Shown: piece after piece, positions 1-10,779 of the stretch | How positions within the stretch are numbered: position 1 is the stretch's first letter | Layout of the letters: each line of letters opens with the position of its first letter | NCBI GenBank assembly: GCA_013335115.1 | Contig: JAAXWQ010000003.1 | Span: 124,001 to 188,000 of the forward strand | Origin: Chlorobiaceae bacterium | GTDB taxonomy: Bacteria > Bacteroidota > Chlorobiia > Chlorobiales > Chlorobiaceae | DNA: 64,000 nucleotides | Direction: 5' to 3' | Made by a program: the position numbers and the translations under genes | The notes under the pieces: model-generated | Database searches by the model: none | What the model was told of the DNA's origin: nothing | What the model saw: the letters and a program-made list of their open reading frames with translations, nothing else

Positions 1-1
1 G

Positions 2-511
2 GTTCCGCTGGTCAGCACCGTCAAGGAGCTCGAAATCACCAGCGAAATCATCCACAAGACCGCACGTAGCGTCATCGCAGAACAAGGCGTCGGCGTCAAG
101 TACCTGGTCGGCACCATGATTGAAGTGCCTCGCGCCGCACTGACCTCCGACCAGATCGCCAAGGCAGCGGACTTCTTCAGCTACGGCACCAACGACCTGA
201 CCCAGATGGCCCTCGGCATGAGCCGCGACGACTCCGGCCAGTTCCTGCCCATCTACCAGCAGCAGGAGATCTTCGACCGCGACCCGTTCGAAAGCATCGA
301 CAAGGACGGCGTCGGCCGCCTGCTCAGCATGTCGGCTAAGGAAGGCCGCTCGGTCAAGCCGGACCTCAAGCTCGGCATCTGCGGCGAGCACGGCGGCGAC
401 CCTGCCACCGTGGAGTTCTGTCACAAGACGGGGCTGAACTACGTCTCCTGCAGCCCGTTCCGCGTACCGATCGCCCGCCTCTCCGCAGCCCGCGCTGCAC
501 TGCTCGACTGA
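2..511 (+). CDS. ppdK: Pyruvate phosphate dikinase, C-terminal part (5' end outside window)
   Basis: The first 169 codons visible belong to the PEP/pyruvate-binding TIM-barrel domain of pyruvate phosphate dikinase, which interconverts pyruvate, ATP and phosphate with PEP, AMP and pyrophosphate. The frame is open from base 2, so the gene starts upstream of the window. Visible hallmarks are [15 protein letters not shown], the GTNDLTQ loop, [10 protein letters not shown] and [14 protein letters not shown], which carries the catalytic cysteine of the family. In green sulfur bacteria this enzyme feeds PEP from pyruvate made by the reductive TCA cycle; that role is established knowledge, not seen here. 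A strong hairpin follows 24 bases after the stop. Only the missing N-terminal swivelling and ATP-grasp domains prevent a complete assignment. Confidence 0.95.
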   Translation, partial: VPLVSTVKELEITSEIIHKTARSVIAEQGVGVKYLVGTMIEVPRAALTSDQIAKAADFFSYGTNDLTQMALGMSRDDSGQFLPIYQQQEIFDRDPFESIDKDGVGRLLSMSAKEGRSVKPDLKLGICGEHGGDPATVEFCHKTGLNYVSCSPFRVPIARLSAARAALLD

Positions 512-534
512 TCCGCAAGGAAAGGGCAAAAACT

Positions 535-568
535 AAAAAAGGCTGTCTCGAAAGAGGCAGCCTTTTTT
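535..568. terminator. Bidirectional intrinsic terminator
   Basis: A 9-bp stem (GGCTGTCTC / GAGGCAGCC, one G-T pair) closes on a GAAA tetraloop and is flanked by six A on the left and six T on the right. It therefore works as a terminator read from either side. It lies between the convergent ppdK and exonuclease genes. Confidence 0.9.
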
Positions 569-574
569 GTTGGG

Positions 575-592
575 AAAAAGGACGATAAGGAC
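575..592. repeat. Two copies of a 9-nt GGAC repeat
   Basis: AAAAAGGAC and GATAAGGAC stand head to tail just before the 3' end of the exonuclease gene. The same 9-nt spacing of a GGAC core recurs near 30.4 kb and 57.5 kb. Confidence 0.5.
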
Positions 593-595
593 CAA

Positions 596-1231
596 TCAAC
601 CGGCGAGGGATGAGAGGTAGCGGTGGGTGTAGAGGCGGTCGATTTTCGACAGCTCGATGAGCTGGCCGAAGGTTACCGTCCGCAGGCCGTACTGCCTTTC
701 GATCCGCGCGAGCATGTCCTGCCAGAGCGAAGCGGTCATCTCGGCGTCAGCCAGGGCTCGGTGAAAACTGCCCGCAGGCTTGATGCCGACATGGGAGACG
801 AGGGTCTGGAGCCTGTAGTTCGGGGCATCGAGGTAGATGCGCCTCGAGAGCAGGAGCGAGCAGCAGCAGCCGCCGTCGAAGGATTTCCCTGCTTTTTTCA
901 GCTCCGCATCGAGGAACCTCCGGTCGAACGATGCGTTGTGCGCCACGATGTTGCGGCCGGCGATGAACCGGGCGAATTCAGCCATCACCTCTTCGCACCC
1001 CGGCTGTCCTTTCAGCATCTCGTTGGTAATGCCGGTATACCGCTCGATAAAGGGGCTGATACGGAATCCGGGATTCATGAGCTTCTGGAATCGGTCGACA
1101 ACCGAACCATCCTCGACGAACACCGCCCCGATCTCGATGGCCCGGTCGCCATACTGCGGAGAGAGCCCGGTGGTCTCGAAATCCAGGACGACCACCGTAC
1201 CGGACGGCATCCTTTTCAGCGCCTCAACCAT
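596..1231 (-). CDS. DEDDh 3'-5' exonuclease (DnaQ / Pol III epsilon-like)
   Basis: A 211-residue protein that is one DnaQ-type exonuclease domain. Exo I is [10 protein letters not shown] near residue 17 (Asp and Glu metal ligands), Exo II is [14 protein letters not shown] near residue 97, and Exo III is [10 protein letters not shown] near residue 158, which gives the His-Asp pair of the DEDDh subclass. Such proteins trim 3' ends of DNA or RNA using two divalent metal ions; the stand-alone size fits a Pol III epsilon-like or RNase T-like enzyme without a polymerase-binding tail. The ATG at 1231 precedes the domain by a short leader only. It is convergent with ppdK. Its precise substrate cannot be told from sequence. 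Confidence 0.88.
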   Translation of the reverse strand: MVEALKRMPSGTVVVLDFETTGLSPQYGDRAIEIGAVFVEDGSVVDRFQKLMNPGFRISPFIERYTGITNEMLKGQPGCEEVMAEFARFIAGRNIVAHNASFDRRFLDAELKKAGKSFDGGCCCSLLLSRRIYLDAPNYRLQTLVSHVGIKPAGSFHRALADAEMTASLWQDMLARIERQYGLRTVTFGQLIELSKIDRLYTHRYLSSLAG

Positions 1232-1267
1232 GCGATAGCGTACAACTTCCGTGCTGCTGAAAAACGG

Positions 1268-1456
1268 TCATTCACCATATTTGTCAGTCGAAATACCAAG
1301 GATCGTGTACAGCGGACAGTAAGCGAAAGCTGCCGTTACCAGCGGGATCAGGCCGACAAGCCCGACAAAATTCTGGAAAACCAGACCATACACGATCATG
1401 ACCGCACCGATCAAGGCACGAACGATCTGATCCGTCCGACCCATGTTTTTTTTCAT
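1268..1456 (-). CDS. DUF2892 (YgaP-type) small inner-membrane protein
   Basis: A 62-residue protein beginning MKKNMGRTDQIVRALIGAV, with two hydrophobic segments separated by a short turn and the CPLYTILGIS motif near the end. This layout is typical of the DUF2892/YgaP transmembrane domain, found alone or fused to rhodanese domains. A longer in-frame start exists 18 codons upstream, but the ATG at 1456 has GGAG five bases before it and matches the family start, so it was chosen. Function is unknown. It lies 36 bases downstream of the exonuclease start on the same strand. Confidence 0.8.
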   Translation of the reverse strand: MKKNMGRTDQIVRALIGAVMIVYGLVFQNFVGLVGLIPLVTAAFAYCPLYTILGISTDKYGE

Positions 1457-1572
1457 TGCTGCTCCGAAAAGGTTGTTGATCCGTTTTGTGCGTACTACAG
1501 GGAACTGCAAAAGGAAAGCGCTCGAAAAATATACAAAAAGATCGCCGTGAACCAGCTTGACCCCGGAAACGG

Positions 1573-1761
1573 TTATCCTTCACTCCGGTTCGGGGTCAAC
1601 ACGACGGCAATCAGGCCGAACACGCTGAAGATCAGGCCGGCGGCCAACCACCCGAGGATCCGGCTCCCCCGATACCCTTTGCCGCGGGCGATGATCATGC
1701 AGGCTATGCCGCATCCGGCGCTCATCACAAGGATGAACATCCAGCTGGAGAGATCCATCAT
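1573..1761 (-). CDS. Small two-helix membrane protein, unknown
   Basis: A 62-residue open frame starting MMDLSSWMFILVMSAGCG. It contains two hydrophobic stretches (about residues 6-24 and 36-56) separated by a basic loop GKGYRGSRI, which suggests an inner-membrane hairpin with the loop in the cytoplasm. The GC-rich codon use resembles its neighbours. No family is recognised and no strong ribosome-binding site is seen, so it is only a probable gene. It is on the same strand as the DUF2892 gene and 116 bases upstream of it. Confidence 0.5.
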   Translation of the reverse strand: MMDLSSWMFILVMSAGCGIACMIIARGKGYRGSRILGWLAAGLIFSVFGLIAVVLTPNRSEG

Positions 1762-1894
1762 ATCGTACAGGCTTGAAGGTTTTCAGGGAACATGCGGCGC
1801 GCATGGCTGGAATATACACACAAAGAACGCACAAAACCCATCGCCACGCCACCGGGCGTCAGACAAGCCGTCGTAAAATGATTATCGATTGTCT

Positions 1895-1924
1895 TTGTCA
1901 CAATCCATGTTATTTTGATATATT
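1895..1924 (+). promoter_or_regulatory. Candidate sigma-70 promoter for the PAS kinase
   Basis: TTGTCA at 1895-1900 and TATATT at 1919-1924 are separated by 18 bases in an AT-rich stretch 65 bases upstream of the kinase start. Motif match only. Confidence 0.45.
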
Positions 1925-1989
1925 CGAGTATCCCCTCTTGTATACTTCCCCCCTTGCAGCAACCGTCTGTTTGATACGGATAGCCACCT

Positions 1990-4713
1990 ATGTCTACTGA
2001 AAACCCTGATTTCGGGTTGTTCAAGGATTTTCCCGAGGCGGTATTTGTCATGGAGCCCACCGGGACGATTCTCGACGCAAACAAAGCATTCACCAGCCGA
2101 TTCATCGGCAAAACCCAGGAGTTCCGAGGCCTGGACATCCATGAACTGCCGACATCGGTCCATCAGCGACCCGGACTGGCGGCAAACTGGCGAAAACAGG
2201 CCGGCGAGGTACTCGGGACCGGCATGCCCCAGGACTTCGACGAGGATATGTGCGGGAGCTACTGGCGCAACTCCGTCTATCCGGTGCGCTCGGAAGATGG
2301 TGAAATCTCCCGCCTGCTCTTCATCATCCGGGAGATGACCGGGAAAAATCTCGAAGAGTTCCGGATCCGCAAGGAGAACACGGTCTTCAGGGAGCTTCTC
2401 GACGCCATCCCCGGAGCGGTCTTTATCCTGGACGAGCAAGGGCTGCTGGTCGGATGCAACGACTTCGCATTCGAGCTGTTCGGTGACCGCAACCGCGAGA
2501 TACTGGACAACGACCTGATCAGCCTTTTCCATCCTGACGACCGGGACCGTGTCACTGCAGGGCTCCTCGACGCCCTTGAGTCAGGCAAGGCCGGCGCCGG
2601 CGAAGCGAGGATGTACATCCACGGCAACCGGGAACAGGTAAGGTGGTTCGTGTTGCAATCCGGGAGAGCCATGATCTCCGGGCAAGCATACCTCGTGGTG
2701 GCCGGCATCGACATCGACGAAAGGAAAGCGGCCAAGGAGCATGGACTCAGGTACAACAGGTGGCTGGACACGGCTATGGCGGCGTCCGATTCGGGAGTCT
2801 GGGACTGGAACGTCAAAACCGGTGAACTCCTCTGGTCGGACCAGATCTGGTCGCTGTACGGCCTGGGGAAAGCCGAACAAAGCCCATCGTTCAAGCTCTG
2901 GGCCGGCTCACTTCACCCGGACGACCGCGATATGACCATCACCGCCGTCAAGAGCGCGGCCCGGCAACAGGCCGCACTGAATATCGAGCACCGCGTGTAC
3001 CACCCGGACGGCTCGATACACTGGATCATGGCAAGCGGGAAACCCATCTTCGACAAACAAGGGGAGGTGATCCGTTACTGTGGCACCTCCATCGACATCT
3101 CCGAGCAGAAGCAGATAGATACTGAGCTCCAGCGGAGCCGGGCGCACCTTGACTTTGCACTCGAAAAAGGCCACATCGGATGGTGGGAAATGAACCTCGA
3201 AGACGATACGGTACTCAGGACGATGGAACATGCCCGTATTTTCGGTTACGACTCGCTGCTTGCGTACTGGTCGTTCGAGCAATTCGTCGAGCATATCGTT
3301 CCTGAAGACCGCTCAAGGATCAACTCAATCATCCTCGACTCGATCGAGAACAAACGGGACTACGCGTTCGAGTGCCGAATCTCCACCGCCACCGGGGAGG
3401 TTCGCTGGATCTGGAGTTCCGGCACGCTCCGCTTCGACCGTCACGGCACGGCCACCCATATCCTCGGCATCGTCCAGGACATCACCGAACGAAAGCAGGA
3501 GGAGGCCGAATACGAGAAACTGCAGGAGCTGTTCCTGCAATCACAGAAAATGGAGCTGGTCGGGCAGCTTGCCGGAGGCATCGCCCACGACTTCAACAAC
3601 GCCCTAACGGCTATTTTGGGCAATATCGAACTGCTGTTCGACAAGGTCGACCGCTCTTCACCGCTGGCCGAACATATCACCGACATCGAAAAATCGGCCG
3701 AGCGGTCGGCCAACCTGACCCGGCAGCTCCTCGCATTCGCACGAAAGGAAGCCGCAAGGCCGAAAGTCCTCAGGGTAAACAACGAGATCGAAAAACTGCT
3801 CCCGATGCTCAGGGGACTCATCGGCAACCACATCCAGGTCGTCTGGACGCCGAATGCAAATGGGCACGGCATCCATATCGACCCGTCCCAGCTCGACCAG
3901 ATCATCGTCAACCTCTGCATCAATTCGAGGGACGCCATCGGCGACCGGGGTGTCATCTCGATCGAAACGGGCTCCGAACAGGTCCACCCCGCCGACTGCG
4001 CCATGGGACACCCCTGCCAGATTGCCGGCGACTATGTCAAGATACTGGTCTCCGATACGGGAAGCGGCATCGGCCCGAAAACGCTTCCGCACATTTTCGA
4101 GCCATTCTTCACCACCAAAGAGATCGGAAAAGGCACGGGGCTGGGACTCTCAACCGTCTACGGAGTGCTCAAACAGAACCACGGGTTCATCGATTGCCTT
4201 ACGGAGCAAGGCCAGGGGACGACATTCATCGTCTACCTGCCCAAGCATGCAGCGACTTCCGGAGGAAACGAGGCAGAACGGCACGAAAACCATTTCAGCC
4301 ATACCGGCGGCACCATCCTCCTTGTCGAAGACGAATCAAGCATCCTCACAATGCTTACAGGACTCCTGAATGAGAGCGGCTTCACGACACTGGCCGCGCA
4401 GGATGCGCAGACAGCCGTAAACATGGCGGAGCCGTACCCTGAGAATATCGACCTGCTGATCACCGATATCGTCCTGCCCGACATGAACGGAGTCTGGCTG
4501 AGCAACCGCTTGCAGGAACGGCGGCCCGGCCTCAAGACGCTTTTCATGTCGGGATATGCCCAGGAGTTGATCGTGCACTACGACAAGCTTGCCGAAGGGA
4601 TCAATTTCCTTCAGAAACCGTTCTCCATCAATGCATTCATGAACATGGTTTCCCAGATGCTGCAAAGCGATCCCGATATCGAACCGCGCCACTGCAGGGC
4701 AAGGCACGCGTGA
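1990..4713 (+). CDS. Multi-PAS hybrid sensor histidine kinase with C-terminal receiver
   Basis: A 907-residue soluble sensor with no membrane segment seen. Four PAS/PAC units occupy roughly residues 5-115, 125-245, 255-375 and 380-505; the PAC ends read DIDERKAAKE, DISEQKQI and DITERKQE. A HisKA dimerisation helix follows, with phospho-acceptor His533 in GGIAHDFNN. The HATPase domain has IVNLCINSRDAI (N box), DTGSGIGP (G1), FEPFFTTKEIGKGTGLGLS (F and G2). A receiver domain begins near residue 780 with LLVEDE, has acceptor Asp826 in LITDIVLPDMNG and the lysine in LQKPFS. The fused receiver makes it a hybrid kinase, so a separate phosphotransfer protein or response regulator is expected elsewhere. 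The signal is unknown. No output regulator lies next to it. Confidence 0.93.
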   Translation: MSTENPDFGLFKDFPEAVFVMEPTGTILDANKAFTSRFIGKTQEFRGLDIHELPTSVHQRPGLAANWRKQAGEVLGTGMPQDFDEDMCGSYWRNSVYPVRSEDGEISRLLFIIREMTGKNLEEFRIRKENTVFRELLDAIPGAVFILDEQGLLVGCNDFAFELFGDRNREILDNDLISLFHPDDRDRVTAGLLDALESGKAGAGEARMYIHGNREQVRWFVLQSGRAMISGQAYLVVAGIDIDERKAAKEHGLRYNRWLDTAMAASDSGVWDWNVKTGELLWSDQIWSLYGLGKAEQSPSFKLWAGSLHPDDRDMTITAVKSAARQQAALNIEHRVYHPDGSIHWIMASGKPIFDKQGEVIRYCGTSIDISEQKQIDTELQRSRAHLDFALEKGHIGWWEMNLEDDTVLRTMEHARIFGYDSLLAYWSFEQFVEHIVPEDRSRINSIILDSIENKRDYAFECRISTATGEVRWIWSSGTLRFDRHGTATHILGIVQDITERKQEEAEYEKLQELFLQSQKMELVGQLAGGIAHDFNNALTAILGNIELLFDKVDRSSPLAEHITDIEKSAERSANLTRQLLAFARKEAARPKVLRVNNEIEKLLPMLRGLIGNHIQVVWTPNANGHGIHIDPSQLDQIIVNLCINSRDAIGDRGVISIETGSEQVHPADCAMGHPCQIAGDYVKILVSDTGSGIGPKTLPHIFEPFFTTKEIGKGTGLGLSTVYGVLKQNHGFIDCLTEQGQGTTFIVYLPKHAATSGGNEAERHENHFSHTGGTILLVEDESSILTMLTGLLNESGFTTLAAQDAQTAVNMAEPYPENIDLLITDIVLPDMNGVWLSNRLQERRPGLKTLFMSGYAQELIVHYDKLAEGINFLQKPFSINAFMNMVSQMLQSDPDIEPRHCRARHA

Positions 4714-4750
4714 GCCCGGCTACGCCGAAGACCCCCATCACGTCATGACG

Positions 4751-4803
4751 ACGGAAGGCTTCCGGGACCACGCCGACATGGCGCTCTCCCGGAAGCCTTC
4801 CGT
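4751..4803. terminator. 17-bp perfect inverted repeat between convergent genes
   Basis: The arms 4751-4767 and 4787-4803 (core GGAAGGCTTCCGGGA / TCCCGGAAGCCTTCC) pair perfectly across a 19-base loop. There is no T tract, so it is a terminator-like hairpin rather than a textbook intrinsic terminator. It lies between the kinase and the small cysteine protein, which converge. Confidence 0.6.
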
Positions 4804-4830
4804 AACGACAGCCGCCTGGCGACACCTGCC

Positions 4831-4998
4831 TTATTTCTGCTCTGACTCCTTCTTCTTGAAGAACGTGCAGCCGCCCTCGGCGATAACATCCTTGCCGAAG
4901 CAGGTGCCTGCCGCCGGATTGGAGGGGTTGATGGTGAAGCTCTGGCACTCCTGGCACTGCTTGCCGGGTTCAGCCTTCGGATTGTACATGGGTTCCAT
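4831..4998 (-). CDS. Small four-cysteine protein, unknown
   Basis: A 55-residue open frame MEPMYNPKAEPGKQCQECQS... ending FFKKKESEQK. It has four cysteines at about positions 15, 18, 32 and 43: a CQEC pair, then CFGKD and GGCTFF. The spacing would suit a zinc knuckle or a small Fe-S or redox protein, but the family is not recognised by me. A second in-frame Met lies at residue 4, and no clear ribosome-binding site decides between them. The acidic/basic composition and lack of signal peptide suggest a cytoplasmic protein. It is a stand-alone gene convergent with the PAS kinase. Confidence 0.65.
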   Translation of the reverse strand: MEPMYNPKAEPGKQCQECQSFTINPSNPAAGTCFGKDVIAEGGCTFFKKKESEQK

Positions 4999-5092
4999 GA
5001 CGTTCGATCGGTTTATCGGTTAAGATGCATGAATGCGTCCTTGTTTCCGGACTGCTGGAATATACGCCGCCGCCCCGATTTTCAAATGATTT

Positions 5093-5132
5093 TTCAACGG
5101 GGTGAAACCTAATACGGACGATCCCCGTTGAA
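5093..5132. other. 10-bp inverted repeat upstream of uvrA
   Basis: TTCAACGGGG (5093-5102) and CCCCGTTGAA (5123-5132) are perfect arms around a 20-base loop, 83 bases before the uvrA start. It could be an operator dyad or the terminator-like end of an unseen transcript. Confidence 0.5.
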
Positions 5133-5152
5133 CCCGTTACCGTAAACAGGCG

Positions 5153-5180
5153 TTGCCTATTGGCGGAACATTCCTACATT
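5153..5180 (+). promoter_or_regulatory. Possible uvrA promoter
   Basis: TTGCCT (5153-5158) and TACATT (5175-5180) with a 16-base spacer lie 35 bases before the uvrA ATG. Weak motif match. Confidence 0.3.
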
Positions 5181-5214
5181 AGTGGACAGTCTTATTTGCA
5201 GTCTCACCACATTC

Positions 5215-8061
<2,847 letters not shown>

Positions 8062-8064
8062 GTC

Positions 8065-8100
8065 GTAGAGGTCGAATGGGTGCTATGGGACGTATGGGTC
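8065..8100. repeat. Four copies of a 9-nt TATGGGWC-type repeat
   Basis: GTAGAGGTC, GAATGGGTG, CTATGGGAC and GTATGGGTC follow head to tail directly after the uvrA stop. A similar 9-nt ladder (TATGAGTCC, TCTGGGTCC) lies at 45912-45957. Confidence 0.6.
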
Positions 8101-8125
8101 TCAGGTGAGCAGATCTCCCTGCCCA

Positions 8126-8141
8126 TCGAAATCGGTATCGA
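8126..8141. repeat. 16-nt element shared with 57468-57483
   Basis: TCGAAATCGGTATCGA occurs here and, as part of a longer perfect dyad, upstream of arsC. At both places a 9-nt GGAC/GGGWC ladder lies within 70 bases. Confidence 0.5.
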
Positions 8142-8306
8142 AACCGTCATAGAGACAGCAGTCCCAAGCAGGATTGCCGACAGTGATTCGCCATCGAGTT
8201 TTTTTGCTTACCGTACAACGTGCCCTCATCCCGGTGATGCGAACGGTAGCGAAGTCCACAAAGTGGCGTAGTATGTATTAAAAGAATAAATCCAAAGAGA
8301 ACGATT

Positions 8307-8501
8307 ATGTCAGAAGAGGCCAATGAGCTGAAAAAAGAGCTTGCCAAGCGTAAACGCACGGCAATTGAGATTGCATCACGGATCCATGATATCGTCGAAG
8401 ATTCGCTCTGGGTAGACTACGATAAGATGCCTGAGCTTTCCGAAAAGCTTGTGGCCGCCGTACAGGAGGCCAACCAGTTCAAGGCAGCACACGGTCTCTG
8501 A
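8307..8501 (+). CDS. Rop-like / CCE_0567-type small protein
   Basis: A 64-residue, largely helical protein: ELKKELAKRKRTAIEIAS, then RIHDIVEDSLWVDYDKMPELSEKL and a final helix. The helix-turn-helix hairpin, the basic first helix and the HD(I/L)xED segment followed by a W and a P(E)L(S/A) turn resemble the Rop-like family found in nitrogen-fixation gene clusters (CCE_0567 type). Members are small four-helix dimers proposed to bind metal; their exact role in nif function is not settled. No nif genes lie in this window, so if the assignment holds it is an orphan copy. The flanks hold repeats on the left and a convergent methyltransferase on the right. Confidence 0.65.
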   Translation: MSEEANELKKELAKRKRTAIEIASRIHDIVEDSLWVDYDKMPELSEKLVAAVQEANQFKAAHGL

Positions 8502-8671
8502 GGATTCAGGGACGCCCTTTACTTCTTGCACTTCCCAGACTCATGAACGGCTCATAACCGCAGAAGCTTCCGGCATCGATATACCAGGCAGTCGAACCGG
8601 CAGCCTCTTGGCATACAAGGTTGGCAGTTGAGGACTGAAGTCACCGGCACCGCCATCCCTTGCGTTCGCCT

Positions 8672-9595
8672 TCACCCTTTTGCTTGTGCATGAAGCACCT
8701 GGCCGTCCTCAGACTTCCCCGGCTTTTCGGCATATGACAGAATGTAGTCCAGGCCAGCGTAGACACTCGCTGCAGAGCGGCGCAATGCTGATTTTGCCAT
8801 AATCATCGCCACCGGAGGCAACTTGTTGACAAATGACTGATCTTTTGACAGATACTCGTGAAGGGGCGCATAGACATCGTCACGTATCGACGTGATGTCG
8901 ATATTGACGAATCCGGCTCCGGAAAGTTTATTGCTGTAGGACGGGATCAAATAGTAGTTTTCCGGCGGAATATTGAATTTTCCCGCCACAAGGCTCCATG
9001 AAATCCATTGCTCCAGCCGTCTGAAGGGATTGTCGGAGTTTTTTGTCGGCACGATATCAGCCGTCACCAGCCGGCCCCCGGGTCGCAACACCCGGTACGC
9101 CTCCCTGAAAAAATCTTCACGGGTTCTATAGTGGAACGCACTTTCCAGGGAAACGACCAGATCAACGGATTCATTTGCAATGGGCATCTCCGTTGCCGAA
9201 CCTTCCCGTAAATCTATCAGCCGCTCAAGCCCGGCATCGGCAACATTCTTCCGGGCCCGTTCGACCTGGGACCTTGTGATATTCAGCCCGACAATTCTTG
9301 CTAGCTTCATGCTCCCCGTCCAGAGAATGTCCTGATCCCCAAAACCATATCCGCAATCCAGGACCACATCACCCGCGCCCATGCCTCCTCTTTTCGCTAC
9401 CAGCAGGGCGAGCGCCTCGCTGGCTTCATCAATGGTTGCAACATCCCGCCAATAGCCAAGATTCAGATACAGCCGATGCTCGGTAAGCGAGGTGGTGCCG
9501 ATCAAATCATAGACTTCCGTCGTCTTCAACCCATGGAACGGATTGAGAAGCCAATTCAGATATTCAAAAAAACGACCGGCGGCATTGTCTGACAT
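8672..9595 (-). CDS. Class I SAM-dependent methyltransferase
   Basis: About 307 residues from the ATG at 9595; an in-frame GTG 48 bases upstream would add 16 residues of low-conservation sequence. The central Rossmann domain has motif I VVLDCGYGFGDQD, a motif II-like acidic strand ARIVGLNITRSQVERAR, and a motif IV/post-motif SVDLVVSLESAFHYRTREDFFREAYRVLRPGG. The pattern FHY followed by the VLRPGG turn is typical of Methyltransf_11/25 enzymes acting on small molecules, lipids or glycosides. The substrate is unknown. The N-terminal 80 residues, with FFEYLNWLLNPFHGLKT, may form a cap. It follows the PolB-like exonuclease on the same strand after 51 bases. Confidence 0.82.
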   Translation of the reverse strand: MSDNAAGRFFEYLNWLLNPFHGLKTTEVYDLIGTTSLTEHRLYLNLGYWRDVATIDEASEALALLVAKRGGMGAGDVVLDCGYGFGDQDILWTGSMKLARIVGLNITRSQVERARKNVADAGLERLIDLREGSATEMPIANESVDLVVSLESAFHYRTREDFFREAYRVLRPGGRLVTADIVPTKNSDNPFRRLEQWISWSLVAGKFNIPPENYYLIPSYSNKLSGAGFVNIDITSIRDDVYAPLHEYLSKDQSFVNKLPPVAMIMAKSALRRSAASVYAGLDYILSYAEKPGKSEDGQVLHAQAKG

Positions 9596-9646
9596 GGCAA
9601 TTATCGGTTTCCGTTGTAAGAGCAGAGGGAGATCTTGAGCCACAGT

Positions 9647-10474
9647 CTACTGACGAAACGCCTTCCACACCTCCAGAAACATGGTCAGATGTTCCGCCCC
9701 GTCCTCGATCTCCTGATGGAGCAGGCTTTCCAGCAGCTGCTCTTCGTGGACAAACGCATTTTCCGTGAGCCTTCCGGAAAAGTAGGCGCTCCTCAGCCAC
9801 ACGAGGTACGTGGAAAGCGCATCGAACTGGTTGTACTCGACGATTTTCCGAATGTCGCCGGAGCGCCATAAATTGATCACGTCGGCGCCATCGGTTCCCA
9901 GTTTGCCCGGTATTCCCAGTGACGAGGCCAATTCATTGAGCGATGGGGCCGCTTTCCCGAAGCCTCCAAGCTCATTCTTCAAATCGATGTTGAAATCGCT
10001 GTAGCGGGCAAAGTAATCGGCTCCCTCCCAGGGCTTGTCCGGACGATGGCAGAAGGTCGGCGCCGTCACCCTGCAGGCCAGTGCCCGCTGGAACAGGATC
10101 GGCAGGTCGGCATTCGACGAGTTGAACCCCACAAGCTGCGCCCCCAGATTCCCGACGGCTTCCAGGAACCGCCGGATGATCTCCCCTTCCTGCTGCACGC
10201 CGTCATGCAAGCCGGGGAGAGACACGAGCTCAAGCCTCACGTCACTTCGCACCTTTTTACGAACCACGGCCGCAATGGAAACGATCCTGCACATCGCCGT
10301 TTTCAGGTACGGGCGGGGATCTTCCGGCGTAGCACCACCCTCCCGCCACATGACCTCAAGGACTTCATCATCAGAGGCCGTATCCGGCAACCGGTAGATA
10401 CGCCTGCCCGACGCCGGGTCCGGGACCCACTCGATATCGAAGACAACGACGTTGTCGGCAATGAACTTGTACAT
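9647..10474 (-). CDS. PolB-like 3'-5' exonuclease (DEDDy)
   Basis: A 275-residue protein of the stand-alone exonuclease group related to the proofreading domain of family B DNA polymerases. Exo I is VVVFDIEW near residue 9, Exo II is LVGFNSSNADLPIL near residue 115 and Exo III is IVEYNQFDALSTYLVW near residue 212, where Tyr and Asp are spaced as in the DEDDy subclass. No polymerase domain follows. Such proteins are widespread in bacteria and are thought to act in DNA repair, though few have been studied. A run of 305 non-coding bases lies upstream, so it probably has its own promoter. Confidence 0.85.
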   Translation of the reverse strand: MYKFIADNVVVFDIEWVPDPASGRRIYRLPDTASDDEVLEVMWREGGATPEDPRPYLKTAMCRIVSIAAVVRKKVRSDVRLELVSLPGLHDGVQQEGEIIRRFLEAVGNLGAQLVGFNSSNADLPILFQRALACRVTAPTFCHRPDKPWEGADYFARYSDFNIDLKNELGGFGKAAPSLNELASSLGIPGKLGTDGADVINLWRSGDIRKIVEYNQFDALSTYLVWLRSAYFSGRLTENAFVHEEQLLESLLHQEIEDGAEHLTMFLEVWKAFRQ

Positions 10475-10779
10475 TATGACTCCTCAGCTCATAAAATTGT
10501 GCGGCAGAAAATCAGGAAACGTTGTCTGGCAAGCGCAAAAATGAAAAAGCAGCGCATGTCGCTATCGGTCGCCGGGTATAGGGCCTTTCTGCGCTGTGCG
10601 GCTCCGAAAGCGACCTATGGATGGACAACTTCCCTAATGAGTTATAGGTACTCTTTTTTCCGGGCATATTACAACACCTTACAACACCAGCCACGGTGAA
10701 GGCCGCGGGAAGTGTCGATTATCGTGCGAAAGGGGGAGCGTAGACCGGGGGAATTTCCCCCCCAGTCCCTGGCCTGGCC
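10475..10779. other. Non-coding stretch upstream of the exonuclease gene
   Basis: No convincing gene is seen. It contains a tandem 10-nt repeat at 10669-10688 and a short palindrome GGGGAATTTCCCC near 10747. It must hold the exonuclease promoter and the end of the MFS gene transcript, but no clear promoter or terminator could be picked. Confidence 0.5.
10669..10688. repeat. Perfect tandem repeat of TTACAACACC
   Basis: Two exact 10-nt copies abut, one helical turn apart, about 195 bases upstream of the PolB-like exonuclease start. This spacing would allow a regulator to bind the same DNA face twice. Confidence 0.5.

Noticed and set aside
8080-8271. A 63-codon open frame between uvrA and the Rop-like gene
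   Set aside because: It starts within the 9-nt repeat ladder, carries the 16-nt repeat and has no recognisable sequence; treated as intergenic.
10747-10762. GGGGAATTTCCCC palindrome as a terminator of the MFS gene
   Set aside because: The arms leave no room for a loop and there is no T tract, so it is unlikely to stop transcription.
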